A program made the position numbers and the translations under genes. Below are positions 1 to 8,247 of a stretch of 63,746 nt of DNA, piece by piece. Numbering within the stretch: position 1 is the first letter of the stretch; each line of letters starts with the position of its first letter. Under the pieces are notes generated by a model that ran no database searches, was not told the origin of the DNA, and saw nothing but the letters and a program-made list of their open reading frames with translations. This stretch comes from Geobacteraceae bacterium. Lineage in GTDB: Bacteria; Desulfobacterota; Desulfuromonadia; Geobacterales; Geobacteraceae. The stretch covers positions 1 to 63,746 of the forward strand of contig JAMXLF010000090.1 of NCBI GenBank assembly GCA_024281055.1, given 5' to 3'.

Positions 1-15
1 GCAGTAGTGATTGTG

Positions 16-130
16 TGATTTCGTGTAGAATCTCATGTGTAAGGCCTCCTTTGGAGAATGGGTTTCGCCAAAGTCCAGCATACGGCAAAATTCCGTATGC
101 CCAAGGGGGGCCTTACATAGTATCCAAGCG
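16..130 (+). repeat. Structured terminal repeat, left copy
   Basis: This copy matches the reverse complement of the right end of the window (63626-63746). The 36 bases at 95-130 are identical to the reverse complement of 63626-63661, and the outer part is diverged but alignable. Imperfect inverted arms lie at 39-54 and 101-117 (GTAAGGCC...GGCCTTAC), enclosing a second hairpin, GCATACGG/CCGTATGC, at 78-100. It encodes nothing visible. It is probably a multicopy genomic repeat. The copy may begin before position 16. Confidence 0.8.
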
Positions 131-168
131 TTCAACCGGACGCGCGAAAAAACTACGTGCCGGTTAAC
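129..168 (+). other. Weak attC-like hairpin next to the repeat
   Basis: Directly after the repeat, GTTCAAC (fits RYYYAAC) is followed by an AACCGG...CCGGTT inverted repeat and then GTTAACT, which is one base off GTTRRRY. The simple hairpin and short length are poor for an attC site. I list it only because a better attC-like site lies at the other end of the window beside the same repeat. Confidence 0.2.
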
Positions 169-194
169 TCTCAGCCATTATGCAAAAAACGTAA

Positions 195-223
195 TTGACC
201 GAGTGACATTCGTGTACGTAATT
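195..223 (+). promoter_or_regulatory. Candidate sigma-70 promoter for the MshEN-receiver gene
   Basis: TTGACC, a 17-base spacer and GTAATT lie about 40 bases before the coding start. The -35 box is good and the -10 box is only fair. Confidence 0.35.
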
Positions 224-262
224 TAGGACACTAGCCGAAGGCCCATTCACGAGGAGGTAGAT

Positions 263-1153
263 ATGCCGCCGAATGAAAAATTGAAACTGGGAGAGATCCT
301 CATCCAGCAGAAGCTCCTGACGCCGGTTCTCGTGGAGCGGATCCTCGGGATCGCCAACTCGACCCACCGTCGGCTCGGCCAGACGCTGGAGGATCTCGGG
401 CTGCTGACCGGCGAGGAAATCGCCAAGGCTCTTGCGGTCCAGTTCGGCTACAAGATCGTATCCGGCATCGCCGAATTGGTCATCCCGCCCGAAACCCTCC
501 GCCTCGTTTCCATGGAGGCGGCCTTCGAGCACCGCGTATTTCCGCTGCAGGTGAGAGACAATCGCCTCGCCCTGGCGATGGCGGACCCCACCAACACCGC
601 CTTCATCGGCGATCTCAAGGCTACCCACAACCTTACCGTGGTGCCGTTTGTCGCCACCACCCAGGAAATCATGAAGGCCATCGCGAAAAAGTACATGAAC
701 GAGTTGCTGGAGCCCCATGCCAACTCGATTCTGGTGGTGGAGCCCGATTACCGGGACCGGCAGACCATCGTTGCTCCCCTGTCGAAGCAAGGCTACACGG
801 TAGTCGAAGGAGTGGATACGACGGAAGGATTCCAACTGGCGCTTCTTCACCGGCCGGGCCTTGTGGTGACGGCCAAGCAGATGCCCGACGGCGACGGGTT
901 CTCCCTGTTCACCACCCTGCAGAGCGTTGCTGAAACCCGCAGGATTCCGGTGATCTTGCTTTCGCTGCGTGCGACTCCCGAAGAGGAAGCGATGGCCTAC
1001 CAGCGAGGATTCTTTGACTACATTTCGGCGCCGGTCAGGGACATTACCCTCCTCAGCCGGGTCAGCCGGGCCGTTGCCGCAGGCAAGGCCTATATGCCCC
1101 ATCGCCCATCCGCTTCGGCCACCGGCTTCATCGACGAGGTCTATGTCGGTTGA
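263..1153 (+). CDS. MshEN domain fused to a response-regulator receiver domain
   Basis: The N-terminal ~150 residues resemble the GspE/MshE N-terminal domain, a known c-di-GMP-binding module: KLGEILIQQKLL near the start, then RLGQTLEDLGLLTGEEIAKAL and ALAMADPTN. The C-terminal part (about residues 155-280) looks like a CheY-type receiver (ILVVEPDYRD..., MPDGDGF, PVILLSLRA). The usual phospho-acceptor Asp is not obvious in VVTAKQMPDGDGF, so the receiver may be degenerate. There is no ATPase core, so this is not a secretion or pilus motor. It is a likely cytoplasmic c-di-GMP-responsive adaptor. A GAGGAGG ribosome-binding site precedes the chosen ATG. A second stand-alone MshEN protein lies at 59540-60307. 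Confidence 0.75.
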   Translation: MPPNEKLKLGEILIQQKLLTPVLVERILGIANSTHRRLGQTLEDLGLLTGEEIAKALAVQFGYKIVSGIAELVIPPETLRLVSMEAAFEHRVFPLQVRDNRLALAMADPTNTAFIGDLKATHNLTVVPFVATTQEIMKAIAKKYMNELLEPHANSILVVEPDYRDRQTIVAPLSKQGYTVVEGVDTTEGFQLALLHRPGLVVTAKQMPDGDGFSLFTTLQSVAETRRIPVILLSLRATPEEEAMAYQRGFFDYISAPVRDITLLSRVSRAVAAGKAYMPHRPSASATGFIDEVYVG

Positions 1154-1195
1154 TGCCTCGGCGTTAGAGATGCGACCTCAATCTTAGGGAATGCC

Positions 1196-2029
1196 ATGCA
1201 CTCTTTTCATCGCTCGTTAATCATGCTCATTCTTCTGCTCGTTCCGTTCGTCAACGCCCACGGGGCCCAGTTTGCCGGAACAGGCGACAAGAAGCCGGCC
1301 AGCCTGGCGGAAGTCGTCAGGAACGTCGAGGGGGCCGATGTCATCTTCATCGGAGAAATCCACGACAACCCGCAGCATCATGAAGCACAGCTCGATATCA
1401 TCCACAGCCTGCACGCAAAGAAACTACCCATCGCCATAGCTCTGGAGATGTTCACCCCGGACGACCAGCAAAAGCTCGACGAATGGAGCGCGGGGAAACT
1501 GGACGAAGAGACGTTCAAGCCGATCTTCGCGCGGAACTGGACGTACGGCTGGCCCCTCTACCGAAACCTGTTCATGTTCGCCCGGGACAACCATATCCCG
1601 CTGATAGCCCTCAATGTCCCGAAAGCGGTGATATCGAAGGTCGTGGCGCAGGGCCCCGCGGCGCTTCAGGAAGGCGAGGTGCCCCCGAATATCTCCTGGT
1701 CGCTGAACGAGTCCCAGGCAGGCTACATGAGGGCCATAGCCGGGCAGGTCTTCGGAAACATGCCTCCAGACAGGCTCGTGGCCCGTCTTTCCCAGGCCCA
1801 GGCGTTGCGGAACGCAGGGATGGCGTGGAATGTGGCGAAGTACAGGAAAAAGCACGAAGCGGACAAGGTCGTGGTGCTCACCGGGACGTGGCATGCGGTG
1901 AAGAACGGGGTCCCCGAACGGCTCTCGGCGTACGGCACGCTCACGTTCAAGGTCATCCTGCCGGAGCTGCCCGAGTTCACCCTTGGGAACGCCACCGTCA
2001 GGGAAGCGGACTATCTGATCATGCGATAA
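1196..2029 (+). CDS. ChaN family haem-binding lipoprotein-like protein
   Basis: The protein has 277 residues with an N-terminal hydrophobic signal peptide (LIMLILLLVPFVNAHGA). It carries the conserved GEIHDNPQHH motif (about residues 52-61), followed by ALEMF, typical of the ChaN/TIKI (cofactor haem-binding, DUF399) superfamily. Known ChaN proteins bind haem and are implicated in iron uptake, while other superfamily members are metalloproteases. No lipobox cysteine is evident, so it may be periplasmic rather than lipidated. It follows the MshEN gene by 42 bp and may be co-transcribed. The specific ligand is not shown by sequence. Confidence 0.75.
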   Translation: MHSFHRSLIMLILLLVPFVNAHGAQFAGTGDKKPASLAEVVRNVEGADVIFIGEIHDNPQHHEAQLDIIHSLHAKKLPIAIALEMFTPDDQQKLDEWSAGKLDEETFKPIFARNWTYGWPLYRNLFMFARDNHIPLIALNVPKAVISKVVAQGPAALQEGEVPPNISWSLNESQAGYMRAIAGQVFGNMPPDRLVARLSQAQALRNAGMAWNVAKYRKKHEADKVVVLTGTWHAVKNGVPERLSAYGTLTFKVILPELPEFTLGNATVREADYLIMR

Positions 2030-2143
2030 CCATTTTCCCTTCCCATTCCCGACCTTTTTTGTTACCTTACCACCCGGAAAGCAGCGTCCTGACGCCCGGT
2101 TTTTCCGTTCGCCATTGACTATTCACCCTTCACCGGTTGCACT

Positions 2144-3049
2144 ATGTTCCTACAGCACCTCCTGAACGGCATCACCATCGGCGGCAGCTACGCCCTCATC
2201 GCCCTGGGGTACACGCTCGTCTACGGGGTGCTGAAGCTGATCAACTTCGCCCACGGCGAGATCTACATGATCGGCGCCTATCTCGGCTTCATCCTCGTCT
2301 CGCTCCTGCCGGCCCTGCCGCCGTTTTTCCAGGGGCACCTGCTCTTCTTCCTCCTGATCGTCTTCCTCGTGGCGGCGGGGCTCTGCGCCCTCTACGGCTT
2401 TTACCTGGAAAAGGTCTGCTACCGGCCGCTGCGCCAAGCCCCGAAGCTCACCCCGCTCATCAGCGCGCTGGGGGCCTCGATCTTTTTCCAGAACTTCGTC
2501 ATGCTCACCATGGGGGCGAAGGACCGGATCTTCCCCCAGACCGTGGGGATGACCACCTACACCGTCGCCGGGGTCACCGGCACGCCGCTCCAGCTGGCGA
2601 TCATCCTCTCATCGGTCTTCCTCATGGCGCTCCTCTGGTGGTTCATCAACAGGACCCGCCTCGGCGTCGCCATCAAGGCGACCTCTACCGACCCGCTCAT
2701 GGCGTCGCTCCTCGGGATCAACGTCGACACGGTGATCTCGGTCACCTTCATGGCCGGCTCGTTCCTCGCCGCCTGCGCCGGGGTGATGATCGGCCTCTAC
2801 TACGGCACCATCAACTTCACCCTCGGCTATCTGGGGGGGATCAAGGCGTTCACCGCCGCGGTCCTCGGTGGGATCGGCAACGTCCCTGGTGCCATGGTGG
2901 GGGGCTTTCTCCTCGGGATCATCGAGGCCCTCGGGGCCGGGTACTTCTCCGCCGAGTACAAGGACGTCTACGCCTTCTTCATCCTCATCGCCGTCCTCGT
3001 CCTGCGGCCGGCCGGGCTCCTGGGAAAGGGGGTCCATGAGCGGGCGTAG
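2144..3049 (+). CDS. livH: Branched-chain amino acid ABC transporter permease LivH
   Basis: This is a 301-residue polytopic inner-membrane protein. It begins with FLQHLLNGITIGGSYALIALGYTLVYGVLKLINFAHGE, a signature of the LivH permeases, and ends with the conserved GLLGKG. It would pair with LivM to form the membrane channel of a high-affinity importer for leucine, isoleucine, valine or related amino acids. It is the first gene of livHMGF. The ribosome-binding site is weak, but the chosen ATG fits the family N-terminus. No livJ/K binding-protein gene is present nearby. Confidence 0.93.
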   Translation: MFLQHLLNGITIGGSYALIALGYTLVYGVLKLINFAHGEIYMIGAYLGFILVSLLPALPPFFQGHLLFFLLIVFLVAAGLCALYGFYLEKVCYRPLRQAPKLTPLISALGASIFFQNFVMLTMGAKDRIFPQTVGMTTYTVAGVTGTPLQLAIILSSVFLMALLWWFINRTRLGVAIKATSTDPLMASLLGINVDTVISVTFMAGSFLAACAGVMIGLYYGTINFTLGYLGGIKAFTAAVLGGIGNVPGAMVGGFLLGIIEALGAGYFSAEYKDVYAFFILIAVLVLRPAGLLGKGVHERA

Positions 3050-4184
3050 GCTGACACACGACCTCTTCTTCTACCTGGGGATGCTCCTCATCTTCCTCCC
3101 GTTCATGGGGGGGAAGGTCGCCTACCTTCCTGTCGTCTTTGCCGCCGTCTGGGGGCTCGGGCGTTTCGTCCGTTTTGCCGGGGAGAACCGGGGGATCGTC
3201 CGGTTCCGGGAGGGAGTGGTTACCGCCGTGGCCGAGCGGCAGCGGCTCGCCATCGCCCTCATCCTGGCGGTGGCGGTCGGCCTGCCCTTCGTCTCCTCCA
3301 ACTACCTCATCGAGGTCCTGACCAGCGCACTCCTCTACGCCATCTTGGCCTCCGCCCTCAACATCACCGTCGGCCTCACCGGGGTCCTCGTCCTCGGGTT
3401 CATCGGCTTCTACGCCGTGGGGGCGTACACCACGGGGATCCTCACCGCCAAGTTCGCACTCTGCAACTTCTGGGTGGCGCTCCCCCTCTCGGGCCTTGCG
3501 GCCATGCTCTGCGGCATCCTGCTCGGCATCCCGGCGCTCCGCCTCAAGGGGGACTACCTGGCGGTGGTGACACTCGGCTTCGGGGAGATCGTCCGGATCT
3601 TCCTCACCAACCTCGACCGGCTCACCGGCGGCCCGAACGGCATCCTCGGCATCAAACGTCCCTCCCTCGGCCCGTTCACCATCGACCAGCCGCGGGAGTT
3701 CTACTGGTTCGCCCTCGCTGTCCTTGCCCTCGTGGTCCTCGCCGTGGCCCGCCTCGTCAATTCCCGCTACGGCCGGGCCTGGATCGCCATCCGCGAGAAC
3801 GAGATGGCCGCAGCGGCCCTCGGCATCGACGTCTTCAGGAAGCACCTGTTGTCCTTCTCCCTCTCCGCCTTCTTCGCCGGGATTGCCGGGTCGCTCTTCG
3901 CCGTGAAGCAGGGGTTCATCTCCCCCGACTCCTTCACCTTCTACGAGTCGGTCCTCGTCCTCTGCATGGTGGTCCTCGGCGGGATCGGCAACGTGACCGG
4001 CGCAGTGACCGGGGCGTTCCTCCTCATCGTGCTCCCCGAGTTCCTGCGGGAGTTCGCCATGTACCGGATGCTCGTCTTCGGGGCGGTGATGGTCGCCTTC
4101 ATGGTGTTCCGTCCCCACGGCCTCCTCGGCAGCCGCCTCATCGCCCGGGAGGCCGTGGACCGGGAGGATGCCGGTGCCGCTTGA
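3036..4184 (+). CDS. livM: Branched-chain amino acid ABC transporter permease LivM
   Basis: The ATG at 3036 overlaps the end of livH by 14 bases and has a GGGAAAGGGGG stretch just before it. It gives 382 residues. The protein has an N-terminal hydrophobic extension followed by the LivM core: ALNITVGLTGVLVLGFIGFYAVGAY, GDYLAVVTLGFGEI, LTGGPNGI and GRAWIAIRENEMAAAALGI. It is the second membrane subunit of the Liv importer. The overlap implies translational coupling with livH. Confidence 0.93.
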   Translation: MSGRRLTHDLFFYLGMLLIFLPFMGGKVAYLPVVFAAVWGLGRFVRFAGENRGIVRFREGVVTAVAERQRLAIALILAVAVGLPFVSSNYLIEVLTSALLYAILASALNITVGLTGVLVLGFIGFYAVGAYTTGILTAKFALCNFWVALPLSGLAAMLCGILLGIPALRLKGDYLAVVTLGFGEIVRIFLTNLDRLTGGPNGILGIKRPSLGPFTIDQPREFYWFALAVLALVVLAVARLVNSRYGRAWIAIRENEMAAAALGIDVFRKHLLSFSLSAFFAGIAGSLFAVKQGFISPDSFTFYESVLVLCMVVLGGIGNVTGAVTGAFLLIVLPEFLREFAMYRMLVFGAVMVAFMVFRPHGLLGSRLIAREAVDREDAGAA

Positions 4185-4228
4185 GAAACCAGTGAAAGGT
4201 GAATGGTGAATGGTGAAAGGGGCTGTGA

Positions 4229-4376
4229 GGGGGGCGGGGGCTCTCCCTCCGAAAGGAGTCAAGCGTCACCGGCCGGTTTCCAATCCAACAAGACAGCCGC
4301 TTCCGGCGCTTTCCCTTTGAATTTCGGCCGGTGCTTTCTTGCGGGACTCCTTTCTCCGGGAGAGCCCCCGCCCCCC
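4229..4376. repeat. 148-bp palindromic element inside the liv operon
   Basis: The left arm (4229-4275) and right arm (4325-4376) are inverted repeats. The outer 19 bases match perfectly and similarity continues to an inner CGGCCGGTG pair, with a loop of about 49 bp. It sits in the only sizeable gap of livHMGF. Just before it, at 4189-4220, is a run of short GTGAATG/GTGAAAG direct repeats. It has no coding potential. It is either a MITE-like insertion or an mRNA-stabilising palindrome. Confidence 0.75.
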
Positions 4377-4425
4377 GGCAGATGGAATCGATGATGAGTA
4401 GTGGGCGGAAAAAAGCGAGTATCTG

Positions 4426-5205
4426 ATGAGTGATATTCTGACAACCGACAATATCTCCGTCGCCTTCGGCGGGGTTTCGGCCCTCTCCGGCGTGTCGGTC
4501 GAGGTGCGGGAGGGAGAGATCCTCTCCATCATCGGCCCGAACGGGGCGGGGAAGACCACCTTCTTCAACGCGGTGACCGGCACCTTCCCCCCGTCGGCGG
4601 GCAGGGTCTTCCTCGAAGGGAAGGAGATCACCGGGAAGAAACCCCACGAGGTGGCGCGCCTCGGGCTTGCCCGCTCCTTCCAGAACCTCAAGCCCTTCGC
4701 CGAGATGACGCTCCTGGAGAACGTCCTCATCGGCCGGGAGAGCCACGCCGTGACCGGCATGCTCGCCACGCTCCTCCGGACCCGGGCCTTCGCCGCGGAC
4801 GAGGAACGCCAGCAGCAGAAGGCCCGGGAGCTTCTCGCCTTCGTGGGTCTGGAGAGGCGGCAGGAAAGCCTTGCCCGCAACCTCACCTACGGGGAGCGGA
4901 AGATGCTCGAAATCGCCCGTGCTCTGGCCCTGGAGCCGCGGGTGCTTCTCCTGGACGAGCCGGTGGCCGGTATGAACCCCACCGAGACCGGTTTCGTCAT
5001 GGAACTCGTCCGGAAGATCCGCACCCAGGGGATCACCGTGGTGATGATCGAGCACGACATGCGGATGGTCATGGGGATCTCCGACCGGATCTACGTCCTC
5101 GACCACGGCGAGCTGATCGCCTCCGGGCTTCCCCACGAGGTGCGGGCGAATCACCGGGTGATCGAGGCCTACCTCGGGGGAGGGAAGCATGCTCCGACTC
5201 ACTGA
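4426..5205 (+). CDS. livG: Branched-chain amino acid ABC transporter ATPase LivG
   Basis: This 259-residue ABC ATPase has Walker A GPNGAGKT (about residues 38-45), the Liv-specific LARSFQNLKPFAEMT, signature LTYGERKMLEIARAL and Walker B VLLLDEPVAGMNPTE. It powers import together with LivF, LivH and LivM. It is separated from livM by a palindromic element, while the next gene overlaps its end by 17 bases. An uninterrupted arrangement is usual for these operons, so the gap here is notable. Confidence 0.93.
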   Translation: MSDILTTDNISVAFGGVSALSGVSVEVREGEILSIIGPNGAGKTTFFNAVTGTFPPSAGRVFLEGKEITGKKPHEVARLGLARSFQNLKPFAEMTLLENVLIGRESHAVTGMLATLLRTRAFAADEERQQQKARELLAFVGLERRQESLARNLTYGERKMLEIARALALEPRVLLLDEPVAGMNPTETGFVMELVRKIRTQGITVVMIEHDMRMVMGISDRIYVLDHGELIASGLPHEVRANHRVIEAYLGGGKHAPTH

Positions 5206-5890
5206 CGTCCACCTTGCCTACGGCCATGTCCATGCCCTCAAGGGGGTGAGCCTTGCGGTCGCCGCCGGAGAGATCGTGACCCTCATCGGCGCCAACGGCG
5301 CCGGGAAGAGCTCGACCCTCAAAGCGATCTCGGCGCTCCATCCGCTCCGCTCGGGTGCGATCGAGTTTGCCGGCGAGGCTATCCACGCGCTCCCTCCCCA
5401 CCAGGTGGTGGCCCGGGGGGTCTCCCACTGTCCCGAGGGGCGGCGGATATTCTACGATCTCTCGGTGCGGGAGAACCTCCTCATGGGTGGCTACCTCCTC
5501 GGGAAAAAGGAGCTGGAGGAGCGGCTGGCCGCCGTTCTCGACCTCTTCCCCCGCCTGCGGGAGCGGCTCGCCCAGGCAGGCGGAACCCTTTCCGGCGGCG
5601 AGCAGCAGATGCTCGCCATCGCCCGCGCCCTCATGTGCAATCCACGCCTTCTCATGCTCGACGAGCCGTCCTTGGGGCTTGCCCCGCTCATGGTGGAGAA
5701 GATCTTCGAGACAGTCCTCTCCCTGAAGAAGGGGGGGCTCACCGTCCTCCTCGTCGAGCAGAACGCCGGTGCCGCCCTCGCCGTCTCTGACCGGGCCTAC
5801 GTCCTGGAGACGGGGCGGGTGACCCTGGCGGGGGACTCGGCGTCACTCGCCCGGGACGAGCGGGTCGTGAAGGCCTACCTGGGAGGGTAG
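5189..5890 (+). CDS. livF: Branched-chain amino acid ABC transporter ATPase LivF
   Basis: This 233-residue ABC ATPase has Walker A GANGAGKSS, signature LSGGEQQMLAIARALM and Walker B LLMLDEPSLGLAP, followed by LLVEQN, as usual for LivF. It starts inside the end of livG, so it is coupled to it. It completes the Liv transporter gene set except for the substrate-binding protein. Confidence 0.93.
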   Translation: MLRLTDVHLAYGHVHALKGVSLAVAAGEIVTLIGANGAGKSSTLKAISALHPLRSGAIEFAGEAIHALPPHQVVARGVSHCPEGRRIFYDLSVRENLLMGGYLLGKKELEERLAAVLDLFPRLRERLAQAGGTLSGGEQQMLAIARALMCNPRLLMLDEPSLGLAPLMVEKIFETVLSLKKGGLTVLLVEQNAGAALAVSDRAYVLETGRVTLAGDSASLARDERVVKAYLGG

Positions 5891-5980
5891 CGCTCTTCGT
5901 CGCGCGTGGCTGAAAAACGGGTATACTGGTCTGTGCGGCCTTGGCCCGCGACGCCATTATCCTGCCGACAGGAAGCCCCC

Positions 5981-7240
5981 ATGACAAAGAGCGCCGACAG
6001 ACCCGGGAACGGCCACGGCACCCTCGCCATTGTCTCGGACGTGATGAAGTACATCGGTCCGGGCATCCTCGTCACGGTCGGCTTCATCGACCCCGGCAAC
6101 TGGGCGGCCAACGTGGCAGCCGGCTCGCTTTACGGCTACCGCCTCCTCTGGATGGTGACCCTCGCCACCCTCATGCTCATCTTCCTCCAGCACAACGCCG
6201 CCCATCTCGGGATCGTTACCGGCGACTGTCTGGCCGAGGCGGCCACCCGTCACCTCCCGCCGCTCCTGGCGCGTGGGGTACTCCTGTCGGCCTTCCTGGC
6301 GGCGGGGGCCACGGCCATGGCCGAGCTCCTCGGCGGGGCCATTGCCCTGCGGATGCTCACCGGCCTCCCCGTCTGGGCCGGCACCGTCCTTATCCTCCTC
6401 TTCGTCGTCTGGCTCGTGTTCGGCACCTCGTACAAGCGGATCGAACGCTTCATCATCGGCTTTGTCTCTCTGATCGGCCTCTCCTTCGTCTTCGAGCTGG
6501 GTCTCGTCAGGATGGAGTGGGGTGAGGCCGCTGCCGGCTGGGTCACGCCGGCACTCCCCGCCGGGGCACTTCCCATTCTCATGAGCGTCCTCGGCGCGGT
6601 GGTCATGCCGCACAACCTCTTCCTTCATTCCGAGATCATCCAGAGCAGACAGTGGAACCGGGAGGAGGAGGCGGTCATCGTCCACCAGCTCAGGTTCGAG
6701 TACCTCGATACCCTGTTCTCCATGGGGGTCGGCTGGGCGATCAACAGCGCAATGATCCTCGTGGCGGCAGCCACCTTCTTCCGCCATGCCATCCCGGTTA
6801 CCGATCTCGCCCAGGCCGAACAGATGCTCCGCCCCATCCTCGGCGGCGGGGCGGCCGTGGTCTTCGCCATGGCCCTCCTCTTGGCAGGGGTAGCCTCATC
6901 CATCACCGCCGGGATGGCCGGGGGAAGCATCGTCGCCGGGATGGCCGGCGAACCTTACAACAGCGGGGATATCCACACCCGTGTCGGTATCGTCGCGACC
7001 CTCGCCATCGGTGCCGCTGCCGTCTTCTTCGTCGGCGACCCGTTCCGGGGGCTGATCTTCTCCCAGATCCTCCTGAGCATCCAACTCCCCGCGACCATCT
7101 TCCTCCAGATCTACCTCACCTCCTCCCGCCGGGTCATGGGACGGCACGCCAACAGCCCGTTCGAAAAAGCCCTCCTCTGGGGCACGGCGGGAGTGGTCAC
7201 CGTCCTCAACGGCATGCTCCTCATCGATTTTCTCCACTAA
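5981..7240 (+). CDS. Nramp family divalent metal ion transporter
   Basis: From the ATG at 5981, preceded by ACAGGAAG, the protein has 419 residues and about eleven hydrophobic segments. The hallmark metal-binding motif of transmembrane segment 1 is present (GFIDPGNWAANV), as is the segment 6 motif VVMPHNLFLHSE. Known family members (MntH, Nramp) import Mn2+ or Fe2+ with protons. The upstream in-frame extension to 5906 lacks a good ribosome-binding site and is not family-like, so I used the later start. It lies 90 bp after livF and is probably separately transcribed; TATACT occurs at about 5922. Confidence 0.88.
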   Translation: MTKSADRPGNGHGTLAIVSDVMKYIGPGILVTVGFIDPGNWAANVAAGSLYGYRLLWMVTLATLMLIFLQHNAAHLGIVTGDCLAEAATRHLPPLLARGVLLSAFLAAGATAMAELLGGAIALRMLTGLPVWAGTVLILLFVVWLVFGTSYKRIERFIIGFVSLIGLSFVFELGLVRMEWGEAAAGWVTPALPAGALPILMSVLGAVVMPHNLFLHSEIIQSRQWNREEEAVIVHQLRFEYLDTLFSMGVGWAINSAMILVAAATFFRHAIPVTDLAQAEQMLRPILGGGAAVVFAMALLLAGVASSITAGMAGGSIVAGMAGEPYNSGDIHTRVGIVATLAIGAAAVFFVGDPFRGLIFSQILLSIQLPATIFLQIYLTSSRRVMGRHANSPFEKALLWGTAGVVTVLNGMLLIDFLH

Positions 7241-7264
7241 CTGGGCGCGGAAAAGGCTATCTCC

Positions 7265-7510
7265 TCAGAGGGGGGAGTTGAAACCGCCGAAATGGGGGAC
7301 ATTATCAGATCCCCTGAACGCCGGTGGCGCTTCGGCCAGCCAGTAGACATAGGTGAAGCGGGCCTGTTACGGGGCGCTGCCGGGGGCGGGATGGAACTCC
7401 AGCTTGAATGATCCGGTCTTGCCGGGAGGGATGTAGTTAGGAAAGAAGGGCGTCACCGCAATGGGGCAAGGATACGGGCCCTTGTGGACATCCCGGCAAT
7501 GTGCGCTAGA
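7265..7510 (-). pseudogene. Remnant of a gene C-terminus, interrupted by a stop
   Basis: On the minus strand one frame reads VTPFFPNYIPPGKTGSFKLEF, meets an in-frame TAA at 7367-7369, then continues as protein-like RFTYVYWLAEAPPAF to a final stop at 7265. It looks like the degraded 3' end of a gene whose 5' part is gone; pcm now lies upstream of it. I do not recognise the family. It fills most of the 300-bp gap between the Nramp gene and pcm. Confidence 0.45.
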
Positions 7511-7541
7511 ATTGCTGCAAACGGTTTTGGGAGTCCCAGCC

Positions 7542-8195
7542 ATGCGCGACTTCACCCTCCAGCGCGACATGATGATCAGGGAGCAGCTGGAGTACCGGGG
7601 AATCTCCGATCCAGCCGTGATTGCCGCAATGCGCGCAGTCCCCCGGGAAGAGTTCGTCCCCGCCGACGTGCGGGCGTATGCCTACGAGGATGGCCCGCTC
7701 CCCATCGGCGAAGGGCAGACCATTTCCCAGCCATACATGGTGGCTTACATGACCGAGGCCCTGGAACTCTCCCGTGGCGACCGCGTGCTGGAGATCGGGA
7801 CCGGGTCGGGGTATGCGGCGGCGGTGCTGAGCCGGATCGTCGCCGAGGTCCATACCGTCGAGCGGATTGCCGGCCTTGCGATGGCTGCCCGGGAGCGTCT
7901 GGACAGGCTCGGTTACACCAACATCCGGATCCACGTGGGGGACGGCAGCCTCGGCTGGCCGGACCAGGCTCCCTACGATGCCATCGTGGTGACCGCCGGC
8001 GCACCGGAAATACCCCAACCCCTTACGGAGCAACTTGCCACAGGGGGGCGGCTGGTGATTCCGGTCGGGCTCAATCTCACGTTCCAGACCCTTGTGCGGG
8101 TGCGGCGGACCGGGAAGGACGATTACTCACGGGAAGAGCTCATGGCGGTCATGTTCGTTCCCCTTATCGGCGCGGCCGGCTGGGAGTCCCGATGA
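7542..8195 (+). CDS. pcm: Protein-L-isoaspartate O-methyltransferase
   Basis: The 217-residue product has the family length. It carries EGQTISQPYMVAYMTEAL and SAM-binding motif I VLEIGTGSGYAAAVLS (about residues 81-96), followed by VHTVERI and DAIVVTAGAPEIP. The enzyme methylates isoaspartyl residues in damaged proteins using SAM, in the cytoplasm. The chosen ATG (MRDFTLQRDMM) matches the usual N-terminus; the open frame extends upstream to 7461 without similarity. It is followed after 52 bp by a secreted hydrolase. Confidence 0.92.
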   Translation: MRDFTLQRDMMIREQLEYRGISDPAVIAAMRAVPREEFVPADVRAYAYEDGPLPIGEGQTISQPYMVAYMTEALELSRGDRVLEIGTGSGYAAAVLSRIVAEVHTVERIAGLAMAARERLDRLGYTNIRIHVGDGSLGWPDQAPYDAIVVTAGAPEIPQPLTEQLATGGRLVIPVGLNLTFQTLVRVRRTGKDDYSREELMAVMFVPLIGAAGWESR

Positions 8196-8247
8196 AGAAG
8201 GGGGGGCAGCAGGCATCGACGGCGACCCACAACAGGGAGGAAAGACG

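Noticed and set aside
2985-4262. Long minus-strand frame opposite livM
   Set aside because: Low-complexity Glu/Asp/His-rich translation, with a clear LivM on the other strand.
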